A stretch of DNA of 64,000 nt from NCBI GenBank assembly GCA_019802505.1, contig JAFMOC010000002.1:4758501-4822500 (forward strand), read 5' to 3'. A model generated the notes under the pieces. It worked only from the letters and a program-made list of their open reading frames with translations. It had not been told where the DNA came from and made no database searches. Below are positions 36,906 to 47,789 of the stretch, piece after piece. The stretch is from Corydoras sp. C115 (Eukaryota; Chordata; Actinopteri; Siluriformes; Callichthyidae). Each line of letters starts with the position of its first letter. The stretch's first letter is position 1. Made by a program: the position numbers and the translations under genes.

Positions 36906-37092
36906 CATAATTTATAATGATGGGAAAAAAATAGGGTATTGGGAAAGGAAGGATCTTCTTATGATCTAAAACACCCATGGCCATCTGTGGCCTAGAGTGT
37001 ACAACACAGGATATGGAAACAAATATCAAGGATTTACTTTCATTTGCAACGAATGATTGAATGTCTTTTTATTTTCTTGTTATTTTCATCAT

Positions 37093-37430
37093 TCATTCAT
37101 TCATTATCTCCCGCTTTATCCTCTATTAGGGTCGCGGTGGGGTTCCCCATGCCCATCCAGGGGAGAACGTCTCGGGCGCTGGGCAGATACACCCAGGACA
37201 GGGCGCCAATCTATCGCTGGGCACACACTCACTCACACACACACACTCTATATGGAGCAATTTGGAGAATTCAATTGACTTGATCCATGTTTTTGGACTG
37301 TGGGAGGAAACCGGAGAACCCGGAGGAAACCCACGCAGACACGGGGAGAACATGGAAACTCCACCCAGATGGGGATTCGAACCGGGAACCCCTAGCGCTG
37401 AGAGGCGAACGTGCTAACCACTAAGCCACC
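37093..37430 (-). mobile_element. tRNA-headed SINE with target duplication
   Basis: Full-length copy in the transporter's 5' intron, flanked by an exact 14-bp duplication TGTTATTTTCATCA (37079-37092 and 37431-37444). A and B boxes are intact. Confidence 0.88.
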
Positions 37431-37866
37431 TGTTATTTTCATCAATTTTTAAAATAAAATATCAAGTTTGGTTTTTGGGTTTTTTAAACTTTAATACAGA
37501 AATCACAGAAAATGTATTACACTTTAAATGTATTACACTTGGTTTATTTTCAGATTCAGCCATTTATCATTTTAAAGCATGTAAAGACATGGTTTCATTA
37601 GCAATGCATCCTTAAACAAATCCTTTATAAATCCAGTCATAAAAAAAATTCTCCCTGGTATGGATGCCCATTTCTGCCACTAAGAAGAAAAATAATTGAC
37701 CTCATTGAGATACTTTTGACCTTTCTTAGTGGCTTCCATGCTCTGGGTCAGACAGGGGTTATGTACATTTTCCTTCTCAAAACCACTGTCCTACATCTGA
37801 CCCTAAACAGGAGTTAATCATTAACTTCACCTTTCAGATACAACCACAAGTAAACAAACCACTTAC

Positions 37867-38110
37867 CTGAAATAGCCATGCACTTTTCCTGCTCTCTGCT
37901 TACTTTTCCCTCTCTAATCTGATGAGCTGAACATGAGACTATTCTGCTGAATAATAAGAAATAATTATGCGATGTCTTTGAATGCACCTTCAGATCAAGT
38001 ATCCTGAAAATACTGAATCTTCTCAGATGTGTAAAACCTCGTAAACTATGCTGGTAACTGATGTATTTCCTCTAAACTGCCTGCTTGTGTTTCAATCAGC
38101 CAGCATGTAT
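37867..38110 (-). other. Putative noncoding first exon of the slc52a3-like gene
   Basis: On the minus strand a strong donor (TTTCAG/GTAAGTGG) ends an exon at 37867. It can join the acceptor at 36044. The exon contains an ATG (ATGGCTATTTCAG) which, after splicing, reads an 11-codon upstream ORF stopping at TGA before the main start. The 5' limit is only a guess. Confidence 0.5.
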
Positions 38111-38330
38111 GGGGTTCTCCTTCACCTGATGATGCAACACTGCGCAGGCGCAGGCTTCCAGTATGTCATAGTTCAGCTCCACTGATCCGGTTCAGAGGCG
38201 GAGCCGTTAGCTTAACCCAACCCATCTGTGATGACGTAACATCGGCACAGGGCTGGATAGTGTCGTGATGTCATTTGACTCCTCCTCTATTCCGCTTGCG
38301 CCATTTCCCTTTCTGTTATGCTTCGCTGAC
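38111..38330 (-). promoter_or_regulatory. Putative slc52a3-like promoter
   Basis: A less AT-biased, CpG-containing interval just upstream of the noncoding exon. It has a perfect NRF1-type palindrome TGCGCAGGCGCA (38141-38152) and a CRE-like TGACGTAA (38232-38239). Both are typical of TATA-less vertebrate promoters. Assignment to this gene is by position. Confidence 0.5.
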
Positions 38331-38485
38331 TATATTTAGTGTGTAAAATATTTTATTCAAGTTCCTACTGAACACGTTATACTGAGTCTTATGAGTCTGT
38401 TTGTCTTTATAAGTTTCCATAACTGGGGAAATTGTGAATTTTAACATTGTGGGACCAATAAAGGAATATATATATACATATATAT

Positions 38486-38794
38486 TCATTCAGTCATTCA
38501 TTCATTCATTATCTCCCGCTTTATCCTCTATTAGGGTCACGGTGGGGTTCCCCATGTCCATCCAGGGGAGAACGTCTCGGGCGCTGGGCAGATACACCCA
38601 GGACAGGGCGCCAATCCATCGCTGGGCACACACTCACTCACACACACAGACACACTCTATATGGGGCAATTTGGAGAATTCAATTGACTTGATCCATGTT
38701 TTTGGACTGTGGGAGGAAACCGGAGAACCCGGAGGAAACCCACGCAGACAGGGGAGAACATGGAAACTCCACCCAGATGGGGATTCGAACGTGC

Positions 38795-38796
<2 letters not shown>
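38486..38796 (-). mobile_element. SINE, head truncated (left arm of an inverted pair)
   Basis: Tail and body of the tRNA-headed SINE. The head is lost at about 38796, where a CA/TA microsatellite begins. Confidence 0.8.

Positions 38797-38797
<1 letters not shown>

Positions 38798-38881
<84 letters not shown>
38798..38881. repeat. (CA)n(TA)n microsatellite
   Basis: It separates two SINE copies in opposite orientation. Confidence 0.95.
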
Positions 38882-38884
<3 letters not shown>

Positions 38885-39204
38885 TTAGTGGTTAGCACGT
38901 TCGCCTCTCAGCGCTAGGGATTCCCGGTTCGAATCCCCATCTGGGTGGAGTTTCCATGTTCTCCCCGTGTCTGCGTGGGTTTCCTCCGGGTTCTCCGGTT
39001 TCCTCCCACAGTCCAAAAACATGGATCAAGTTAATTGAGTTCTCTAAAATTGCCCCATATAGAGTGTGTGAGTGTGTACCCAGCGATGGATTGGCGCCCT
39101 GTCCTGTGTGTATCTGCCCAGCGCCCGAGACGTTCTCCCCTGGATGGGCATGGGGAACCCCACCGCGACCCTAATAGAGGATAAAGCGGGAGATAATGAA
39201 TGAA

Positions 39205-39206
<2 letters not shown>
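38882..39206 (+). mobile_element. SINE, plus orientation (right arm of an inverted pair)
   Basis: It begins inside the A box (ggcttagtggttagcacg), has an intact B box, and ends in (GAAT)n followed by a (TA)n run. It is closely similar to the reverse complement of 38486-38796. Confidence 0.85.

Positions 39207-39283
<77 letters not shown>
39207..39283. repeat. (TA)n microsatellite
   Basis: An uninterrupted TA run between the SINE tail and the LINE 3' end. Confidence 0.95.
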
Positions 39284-39287
<4 letters not shown>

Positions 39288-40017
39288 ATTTTTATTGTCA
39301 CATCACATAGTACTGTAATGCTGGTGATTGAAAATCATTTGAGCAAGTACCCACAACTGTGCAAATAAGAAAATTTTTTTAAAAAAGCAATATTTACAAG
39401 TAAAGGAAAAATTATACAAAAAATTTACAATATAAAAATTTAAATATAAAATATAAGAAAGCTATGGAGCTAGATACAGTGAGAGTGATGTATGTATGAG
39501 TCTGTGGGTGCTGTGAGTAAAGTGCAAGGTGCAGTGTTTATGTAAGGTGGCAGTTGTACGAGTTTGGGCAGTACACAGTTCTATTGGCCGTTCCACAGTC
39601 TGGTTGCCTGTGGGAAGAAGCTGTCTCTAAACCGGCTGGTTCTGGTCTTTATGCTTCTGAGCCTCTTTCCACTCGGCAACTGTGAGAAAAGGCAGTGGCT
39701 GGAGTGAATGGGGTCCTTAATGATGCCACAAGATTTCCTCAGACAGCGGATTTTATATAGGTCCTGAAGGTTTGGGAGCTGAACCCCTGTGATGTACTGC
39801 TCTGTACGCACTACCCTCTGCAGGGATTTCCACTCTAGAGCAGTACAATTCCCGTACCAGGTGGTAATGCTCCCTATCAGTACACTTTCCATGGTGCAGG
39901 TGTAGAAAGTCTTAAGAATATTGGGGTTCAGACCAAACCTTCTCAGCCATCTGAGAAAATAGAGGCGTTGTTGGGCCTTCTTGACCACCCGTGTGGTGTA
40001 TTCAGTCCATATCAGAT
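39284..40017 (-). mobile_element. 5'-truncated LINE with reverse-transcriptase C-terminal remnant
   Basis: On the minus strand an open stretch (about 39590-40015) encodes VVKKAQQRLYFLRWLRR, TFYTCTMESVL, TTWYGNC, LQRVVRT, and LPSGKRLRSIKTRTSRFRDS. This is the C-terminal segment of jockey/L2-like fish LINE polymerases. A 3' UTR follows, ending with acaataaaaatcctt on the minus strand at 39284, next to a (TA)n tract. The endonuclease and the reverse-transcriptase catalytic core are absent, so the copy is dead. The fusion to unrelated upstream sequence (40018-40190) is not part of the LINE. Confidence 0.75.
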
Positions 40018-40102
40018 CCTTACTGATGTAAACGTATATATTTATCAGCTGCTTTCTAATTATAATTTTTGGACAGTGAAGAAGGACACATGGTATTACA
40101 AA

Positions 40103-40195
40103 GTAGTAGCACAGGGGTGCCCAATTCGTCGTTTGCGATCCACCGGTTGATCGCGCAGTTGTGTCAGGTAGATCGTGATGGAGGTTTATCACGTA
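40103..40195. mobile_element. hAT-type terminal fragment
   Basis: It starts with caggggtgcccaattcg, which resembles the end of hAT elements common in fish, and continues with gatctaccggt-like sequence. Only about 90 bases remain. Low certainty. Confidence 0.35.
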
Positions 40196-40202
40196 TCAGC
40201 AC

Positions 40203-40390
40203 ATTCACGTATGATTCATTCTGTTTCCTCCCACAGTCTAGAGTGTGTATGTGTCTGTGGGAGTGAGTGTGTGCCCAGCAATGGATTGGCGCCTTGTCCT
40301 CGATGTATTTGCCCAGGGCCCAAAATGTTCTCCCCTGGATGGGCATGGGAACCCCCCCCCCTCCCCCGCGAACCTTGTAGAGGATAAATT
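40203..40390 (+). mobile_element. SINE fragment, head missing
   Basis: The 3' part of the tRNA-headed SINE in plus orientation, from a tttcctcccacagtc motif to a gtagaggataaa motif. Confidence 0.75.
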
Positions 40391-42280
40391 TAATACTGTG
40401 AAAGAAAATATGATTTTACTATGTATGAGTGGTCATCTTAACCATTTGTGTTTGTTTATAACTATGAAGAAACTTCTACAGTTATTATGTCTTATTATGA
40501 TATGATTACACAGTCATCTTGACATTTAGTAGGGTCAGTGCAGGTGTACATCCTCCAGCTAGACTTCTGTCTGCTGTTTATCCATTGCAATAAAACCACG
40601 TAGACAGAACTGAGATTCACGTCCGCACTATTCAGACATTGTTGTTTGTGAAACAAGCTACTGAAGGTCGCAGAGAAGATTTCAGCAAATGCTCTGCACA
40701 CATGATATAAATAGTGAGGCTCTCTGATAACTAGACAGAGAGTGGGGTAGGATTTTCCTTATGCCCTCTCATTTTCTAATTTCTAATTTAATTTCTTAAA
40801 TAAATATCACTTCTTTTAATATGCATTGTCTCACGAGAATATTATTTCCATCACAATACATACAAACACAACTCTCCACACTAAAAAGGATTTTTTTATT
40901 TTAAAAAATGATTTATTTTGCATCAGACATTTTATTTTCAGTAAACATCTTGTAAATTTGTGCAATGCTTTCCTAGAAATCACCAGGAAGGAGAATTAAG
41001 TATGAAGAATTCTGCATCAGTCAAGTGGTTTATCCAGCTAGGGAATACAGAAATACATCTTTACCTGATACAATCTGAACTTTGGTTACTATACAAATGT
41101 CAACACATGTTCGTGTTCATACAGAACACACAATTTTTATAGCCTACAAAATTGTGAACCTCTAATGTAATGCTACCGCAGTGTATGTGTTTAAATTAGA
41201 GTTTTAGGAGCCAATCTGTCTTAGATTTTTTAATAAAAATGTTGTTCATGCATGATACCATAATACATATGAATATGTAAAACTTCAGTAAACATCTCTA
41301 CAATAAACATGTCTACAATACCTAAAAAACTTGTGTCTGCAAATCCTGAAAATGTCACCCACCAACAGTAGATTTTTCTCACTTTTTTCATGGTATGGTT
41401 TTTCGGCTAAAGTCAATGCATTTCCTAAAGAGCATTACCATTTTCCTAAAGCATTAGCAAAAGATTTATAGTTTCATCAACACACAAAATAGGGGAAAAA
41501 CTTCCCCAAAATGTTAAACAATATGTTTTGATTAAAAGAAAAACTTTACGGAATACAATTTTATCCCATCTGTTCATCATAGTGGAGAAAGTATGGCGAG
41601 TGCAACTTTGCTGACACATGTATTATAAAGAAACCATCTTTTAATCAAGTTATTATTTTTACTTGGGTAAATATCGGACCACATTCAACTGATCATGTCG
41701 GCCATTTTGAACCAAACAGTTCACAAAAATTTTGGCAAAAAATAATATCACAAAATAACATACATAGCAACTAAACAGGGCTAAATATTTATGTGTAAAA
41801 AACATTTATAATGGCAGTTTATATAAAATCATTTTTCCCAAAAAACAAAAGAAAAGACATGCTGTACAATGTAAACCCAATGCTCATAACCATCACCATC
41901 ACATAACATTGATGTGGAATTAAGGCAGGAAAGTGATAATGACAGTGTAGACTACAAGACAAGTACTGGTAGAGTTTCAAATAACATATTTTTGCTAATC
42001 TCATAGAGACCTACACTTTTATATCCTCTTAGGGAAACATACAATTTGATTGTTCAAAATCAAACCATATACAAATTTATGTCTAAATACAACCTAAGTC
42101 TATTTACAGTAACATCTTACCACATGAATATATTGATTAGCCATTCCAGTCAGACTAAATAATTCTAAATAATTCACAGCCAGCTTCAGAATTATTAGCA
42201 TCATTAGTAAACATATGTCAATGTTACTAAATATTAATAAGCTTTATTTCTGACCTGTGATGAATTTATATTTAATTATA
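40391..42280. other. Intergenic, no gene seen
   Basis: AT-rich sequence with no supported exon or recognised repeat. Confidence 0.6.
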
Positions 42281-42631
42281 CAGTACCAGTCAAAAGCTTA
42301 ATCACACTGCTTTCTTGCTCCATTGTCAATTTTCTCTACTTACCATATAGATGGATTTTGTTTTACAATTACAGACTGTAATATACTTTGTATCTGTTCT
42401 CTTATATATATATGTTTTCTTCTTTTGTTACTCCCTTGTTGGTTCTCTGTTCTCTATTGGTCAGGACCATCACAGAACAGGTATAATGTGCACTGTATGT
42501 ACTGTAGGGCACAAACAGTCTACAGTCTGTAATTGTAGAAGCATGAAAAGTCCATCTTTACTGTAAGTGGAACTCATACAATGAACAATATTTGAATCAA
42601 AAAGGTGTGTCCAAACTTTTGACTGGTACTG
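42281..42631. mobile_element. Tc1/mariner MITE with terminal inverted repeats
   Basis: The left end is TA/CAGTACCAGTCAAAAG and the right end CTTTTGACTGGTACTG/TA, inverted over about 28 bases with mismatches, and flanked by the TA target duplication. The 351-bp interior has no transposase. The terminal repeats match a common fish Tc1 type. Confidence 0.85.
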
Positions 42632-42633
42632 TA

Positions 42634-45490
42634 TTGAAAATTGATATGATTTGTGAAGTACATTCAAAAGCTTGAGCTTGCTGAAATATTTTGGTAACTA
42701 GCTGGGACACTCAATCACTGAAAGTATAGGCACACCTTCTAAGATTAGACCAAACCACAGCATAAAACAAATCATAATTTTCCAGCTTTTAAAAACAACC
42801 TTTTCTGTGTCTTTGTTCTATAGATCCCATATATACCTGTTTGTATAGATAAAGTTCATGGAGTTTAAAAAGCTTTAAAGTGGTATAACCAGCTAGTCAA
42901 ATGAGTCATAGATATTATTATGAAGCACGGCTGAATAACAGAGTTTGATTGAGTTTCCACACTTATATTATATTAAATACTTATTATATTATTATACTAT
43001 ATACCTCTATTACAATATTTAACTAACAAACCCTCACTATAAATCTTCAAGTCATTAAAACAGTTTGAGTAATTTTAAACAAATAATATTTGTTCCAACT
43101 CTGTGACAAGGCATTTTTTAATTTGTGAGAGAAACTCAGAGAAACTCAAGCCCCCCTGCTTTCCATCTGAATTACAAAACATTGAAATCAGTTTATCCAG
43201 AATAGTGACTAAATTATTGTACTATCTGTTAGATTAGTAAATTGTTAACTGTAGTTGTTTTAATATCCATAAGGTTAAATAATTCTAAAGACATGAAGGC
43301 TATTTTGATCTAGTTCATTTTAGTTAGAACTGAATTTTGCTCAGATATATATAGCCTTTGAAGAAAAGCCAACACAACTTTGTAAAAAATCAGAACAATT
43401 ATTGCAACATTCTCACTGCATAATCAATGTATTTTAATTATATAGCACTTTTTACAACAGTGCATTGTCTCAGAGCATGACGTTATTTTTTGACATGATT
43501 TACATGTCAGATTTAGCAGTTGAATGCTGGTTGCCTCTTCCTAAAAACAACAGATTTATTGGCCTGGCCAGAGTAGTGTTATGGTACAATTTATCATGTT
43601 CATTTAACATTTTGTTTTGAGAGGTTGGATACAACCATGATATCCAAGTATTGTTAACAAGTTATCTTGAAGTACTTCTTTCTCTGAGGTTAATATACAA
43701 CCGAGCATCAAATAAATGAGGACAATTATTAGAAGTGATGGAGCTGATGATTCTGAAGCTGACTGGAGTACACTAGACTCACAAGCATTTTTCTTTTGTC
43801 AAATTACTGCACATCTAGAAAATCCTTTAGCCAAAAGTTCAGTTAAATAGATGAAAATAGGTGAGAAGAAAACAGATTTTGTAATGTTATAAAAATGTTT
43901 GTGCACCCCAGGTCAAATTACATGTTATATAGATTTTCTAAAGGAACAAATTTCATATTCTAACACACAACTAGTCTGTATATGCTGTGTTTAATATGTA
44001 TGGGAAAAACATAAAATGATGTAGTCTCTACAAAATAATTCTTCATATATAATGCAAAACAGTGTTAGTATTTGAATAGGTGCAAAATTTACACTTTTAA
44101 ATGGGGGATTTAAACTTAAATAAGACTGTAACTTGAGCTTGAGACAGAAGAAGGAGGTCTGTGTTATTTGGCTCACAGAACAGTCTGTAGATATCAGCAT
44201 GTATAAATCAAAGCTTCATGCAGTTTATAAAAGCCATGCAAAATATTCCAGCATATCACATCTCTCAGGGTAGAGGAAACAGATCACTGCTGTCCATCAT
44301 GTCCAAGCAAAAATATGACCGGAAGAAATCTGAGAAGGCCTGGTGTGCTGTGAGAATAAGGATGTGTAATTCCCACAATGATTGGCTAACCTGCGGTTAA
44401 GGCAACATGACACCCTTTGTGAGCTTTTTGTGTGTTAAAGTCGAAAGGTTGAGCATTTATTAGGTTTGGTATTTAGGTGAGATGTGAGAGGTAAGATTTA
44501 TTTAAAGGGGTGAAAAAACAAAATTAAGTGTTCTATTAAGGAGTTATTATGCATTGCAATTACCTCAGTAAGGAGTCAGCAGTTAAAGCTGGTAATACCA
44601 TAATACACAAGTTAATTAGTGTAAGAAAGTCAGAAAACTGATATGTTATGAGGGTGGGTGTGCAAGTTAGCTATTAGCCATTGTTAGCTATTTCAATTAA
44701 TAACAAAAATGTTACGTTATTTTGTTTTCACAAACACATCCATAATTAGATACTGAATACAACAGTATATTTAGCTGATTACATGAGACACAAATATGAC
44801 AGAAGTGCTCATAAACATGATATAACTACAGTTTTCAAAACTGTTCTGAGCAACTATTTTGAATTTTTGTTGCTGGTGTGGTTCACCCTGACTTTCTGAG
44901 AGGAAAACTTTAACTTTAAAAGAAATTTGCCATTACATAATATTCATGATGAATGTGAGAGAAGATATTTAGGGTGAGAAGATTATTTTCTAGGGAAGTG
45001 TCCGGGGTGTAAGCAGTGAGTGAGTATGGTATAAATGTTGAAAATTGTGGGTGTTGGAAGGTTGTGTTTTTAGGGCATATAAGGGTGGATTGAGAAAGAT
45101 TTAAGAGGAATATTTGGATAATAGATTAAAGTTTAAGGTAAACGTTTTTGTCAAGTATGTCATCACATCTTTCTGTCTGTTTTATATGTGAGCTGCTTAC
45201 AATATTTGTGTTTTTACACTGCCCTGAATCTGGAAACTGGAATCAAATATAGTAATGCAAATAGCATGAAAGGAACATTATTAGGTATTTAGATTAGGGA
45301 CATCAATGCACAAACTTTAGATTGTCGAAAGCTTGTTGTTTGTGTCTTGTGAATGGATATGATTATTTGTTATGTTTAAACCCAACCAGTAACTTAGAAA
45401 TGTTTTGTCCCATTTCCCATGATCCTAATAAGTAATCATTACTGTTCAGCTCATAAGCAGGTACCTGTGTCATATTTGATTTACGTAATA
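42634..45490. other. Intergenic, no gene seen
   Basis: No supported exon. 43430-43480 holds the SINE tail motif gcattgtctcagagca. The rest is AT-rich and unassigned. Confidence 0.6.
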
Positions 45491-45495
45491 ATATA

Positions 45496-45836
45496 TTCCA
45501 TCCAACCATTATCTTCTGCTTTATCCTCTACTAGGGTCGTGGGGGCCCATCCAGGGGAGAACGTTTCGGGTGCTACACAGATACACCCAGGACAGGGCGC
45601 CAATCTATCGCTGGGCACACACTCACACACACACAAACACACTCTATATGGGGTAATTTGGAGAATTCAATTGACCTTGATCCATGTTTTTGGACTGTGG
45701 TAGGAAACCAGAGAACCCGGAGGAAACCCACGTGGACTCGGGGAGAACATGGAAACTCCACCCAGATTGGGATTTGAACTGAGAATCCCTAGGGCTGAGA
45801 GGTGAATGTGCTAACCACTAAGCCACCGTGCCGCCC
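45496..45836 (-). mobile_element. tRNA-headed SINE
   Basis: Near-complete copy, tail at 45496 and head at 45836. The B box has changes (ttcaaatccc-like on the minus strand). It lies just past the 3' end of the spectraplakin gene. Confidence 0.85.
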
Positions 45837-45950
45837 GCAATAATAAATTACTTTTTAAATTACTTAAAGTAGCAGTAAAATTGTTATTATGCTGCCTGCA
45901 GCTGATGCATTTGGCCCTAAGAACTTTCTTAGAGCAAATGCATCAGAATA

Positions 45951-45956
45951 TTTATT
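45951..45956 (-). promoter_or_regulatory. Candidate spectraplakin polyadenylation signal
   Basis: AATAAA on the minus strand about 250 bases beyond the proposed stop codon at 46207. Confidence 0.45.
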
Positions 45957-46206
45957 TTGTTCACTTAGCCTAGTTTTGATTGACTTGGTGATACATGTTT
46001 TAGAATTGTGAGAAAGATGCTTCTGAGAGAGCAATGCAAGGAAATGGTATTTGCTTATCTTTCTCCAGTACTGCTTATAGCCCCTTTAAGGGGTCAGTGT
46101 AGAATGGGTGAGTGTTAGGGCATGACAGAGGTATTTTTCTTCTGGCAGTCTTTGTACTTGAATGTAGCATCATCATGTGTGTAAATTGTGGATGCAGAAG
46201 ACGGAA

Positions 46207-47789
46207 TCATGTAGGTATTTTCCCAGCTTCATCTAGGATACAAAAAGAATTAAAACAACATTGTCATAAACAACTATACAAATATCCATAACACCTACCA
46301 TGATGTTAATATAGGACTACAGATAGATGTTGTACTTGCTTTGTCACCATGCATTTGTGTAGACATCCAGCTGCGCCATGAGTGCCCTTGTTGACACACT
46401 TCCCTATGTACTGCTAATGCATTCTATGTATTACTGCAGGACTCCACCAGAGGACCCACTGCAGAACTTATTTAAACCACTGAAGGCAAGCCTATAACTT
46501 GAATTCTGCTGGATTTCAAATGTTTAAAATCACCTATATTGCATTCTGTAGTAGTCTTCTGTATCTGCTCCCCTTACCATCATACTATCACTGCATCCTA
46601 GTGTACTGTAGTCTGTCTTGCACCTCATAAATATGTAACTTTGCATGGCATTGATTGCAAGGACTGTTTGGTCTTTCTGGTAGCATCATATTTCCACCTA
46701 CTCTCTTCATTTTTACTTTGGATTAAACGTGAATGAACACGCAGTTTTCAGAATAGCTTGTGGTGTACTGTTTCATGAAGCAAGCTATTAAGATCACATA
46801 CTGGAATTTTTGCCAGAGCCAAGTATTTTATTTGCATTAAACACCAAATACTGGCTTAGTGTATAATCAATTGAAATGCAGTCTATAGCATGCTATTTTG
46901 AACACATAAATGACATGAATCAAGGAGACTTTTACATTTTTAATGATTTGATATTTAATGTTTGAAACATAAAACCAGTTAATCACATTAAAAAGACCAC
47001 TCTACCTGTGGGTGAAGGAGAAGCATCTCCTGTTGCAGAAACCTGGTCTGTTCCCAATGCTGCAATAGAACTCCTTGGTCGAATACACCGATCCCCAGAA
47101 AAACTCCTCCGTAACAGAGTCTGTACCAGGCAAAGCAAAATTAAAACTGAAGAAATGTGTGTATGTTCACACAAATTGCTAAAACACAAACACAAAATAC
47201 ATTATTTATGATATAAAGTGTATGTTTAATGTGTTTACAACTAAAAGAAACTGCCTTGCAAAAAAAGGTTCATTTTAGTTCTTTTGAGTGTGTTCTTGTG
47301 TGTTTTTTATTTCATTTTTTTTAACAATGGAACATTGCCTTAAAGCAGATTTACATACCCCTAATGTTCTTTAACAATACAGTGCAATTTTTTCAATACA
47401 TTTTCTAACAACTAATCACTTAAAAAAACACTTTTACACCAAAGGCAAAAGTTTGGATAATTATTTACTTTACAATAAGCAATGGCACAAAAATAAGCAT
47501 TATAAGTTACATATATTTTAAAAGTGAATTTTTGAACAGACACATGTACATCTATACAGAAATGGTTTGTTGAAATGTAAAACAGTGATTGTGATTTTTA
47601 CTGCAGGATTGAAATAAAGACAAACCTTGCGAGTTAAAGGACTGCTGGGAGCTGAGGCACTGCTGTATAAACTCAGACTGGAGTTGGAGCGGCTAGCTGC
47701 TAGACCTTTGCTTCCTCTGCACCCAGAAGCTTCCAATGACTGAGGTGACAGATACTTCTCCTTTATCTTTAAGTTCGTCCTTCCCTTAA
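46207..47789 (-). other. Spectraplakin C-terminal tail (exons 26-28)
   Basis: KGRTNLKIKEKYLSP, then a Ser-rich segment (SRSNSSLSLYSSASAPSS), TLLRRSFSGDRCIRPRSS, and a final nine-codon exon ending GKIPT-stop. Phases agree at 47789, 47120 and 46232. The tail is about 100 residues, much shorter than the Gly-Ser-Arg tails of human MACF1/DST. The last exon is the least certain call. Confidence 0.65.

Noticed and set aside
39968..40387. Plus-strand open frames of 60-86 codons
   Set aside because: They are antisense or out-of-frame reads of LINE, hAT and SINE fragments.
44218..44400. 60-codon plus-strand frame with a Lys-rich centre
   Set aside because: Isolated, without splice partners or recognisable domain. 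Length is within chance expectation.
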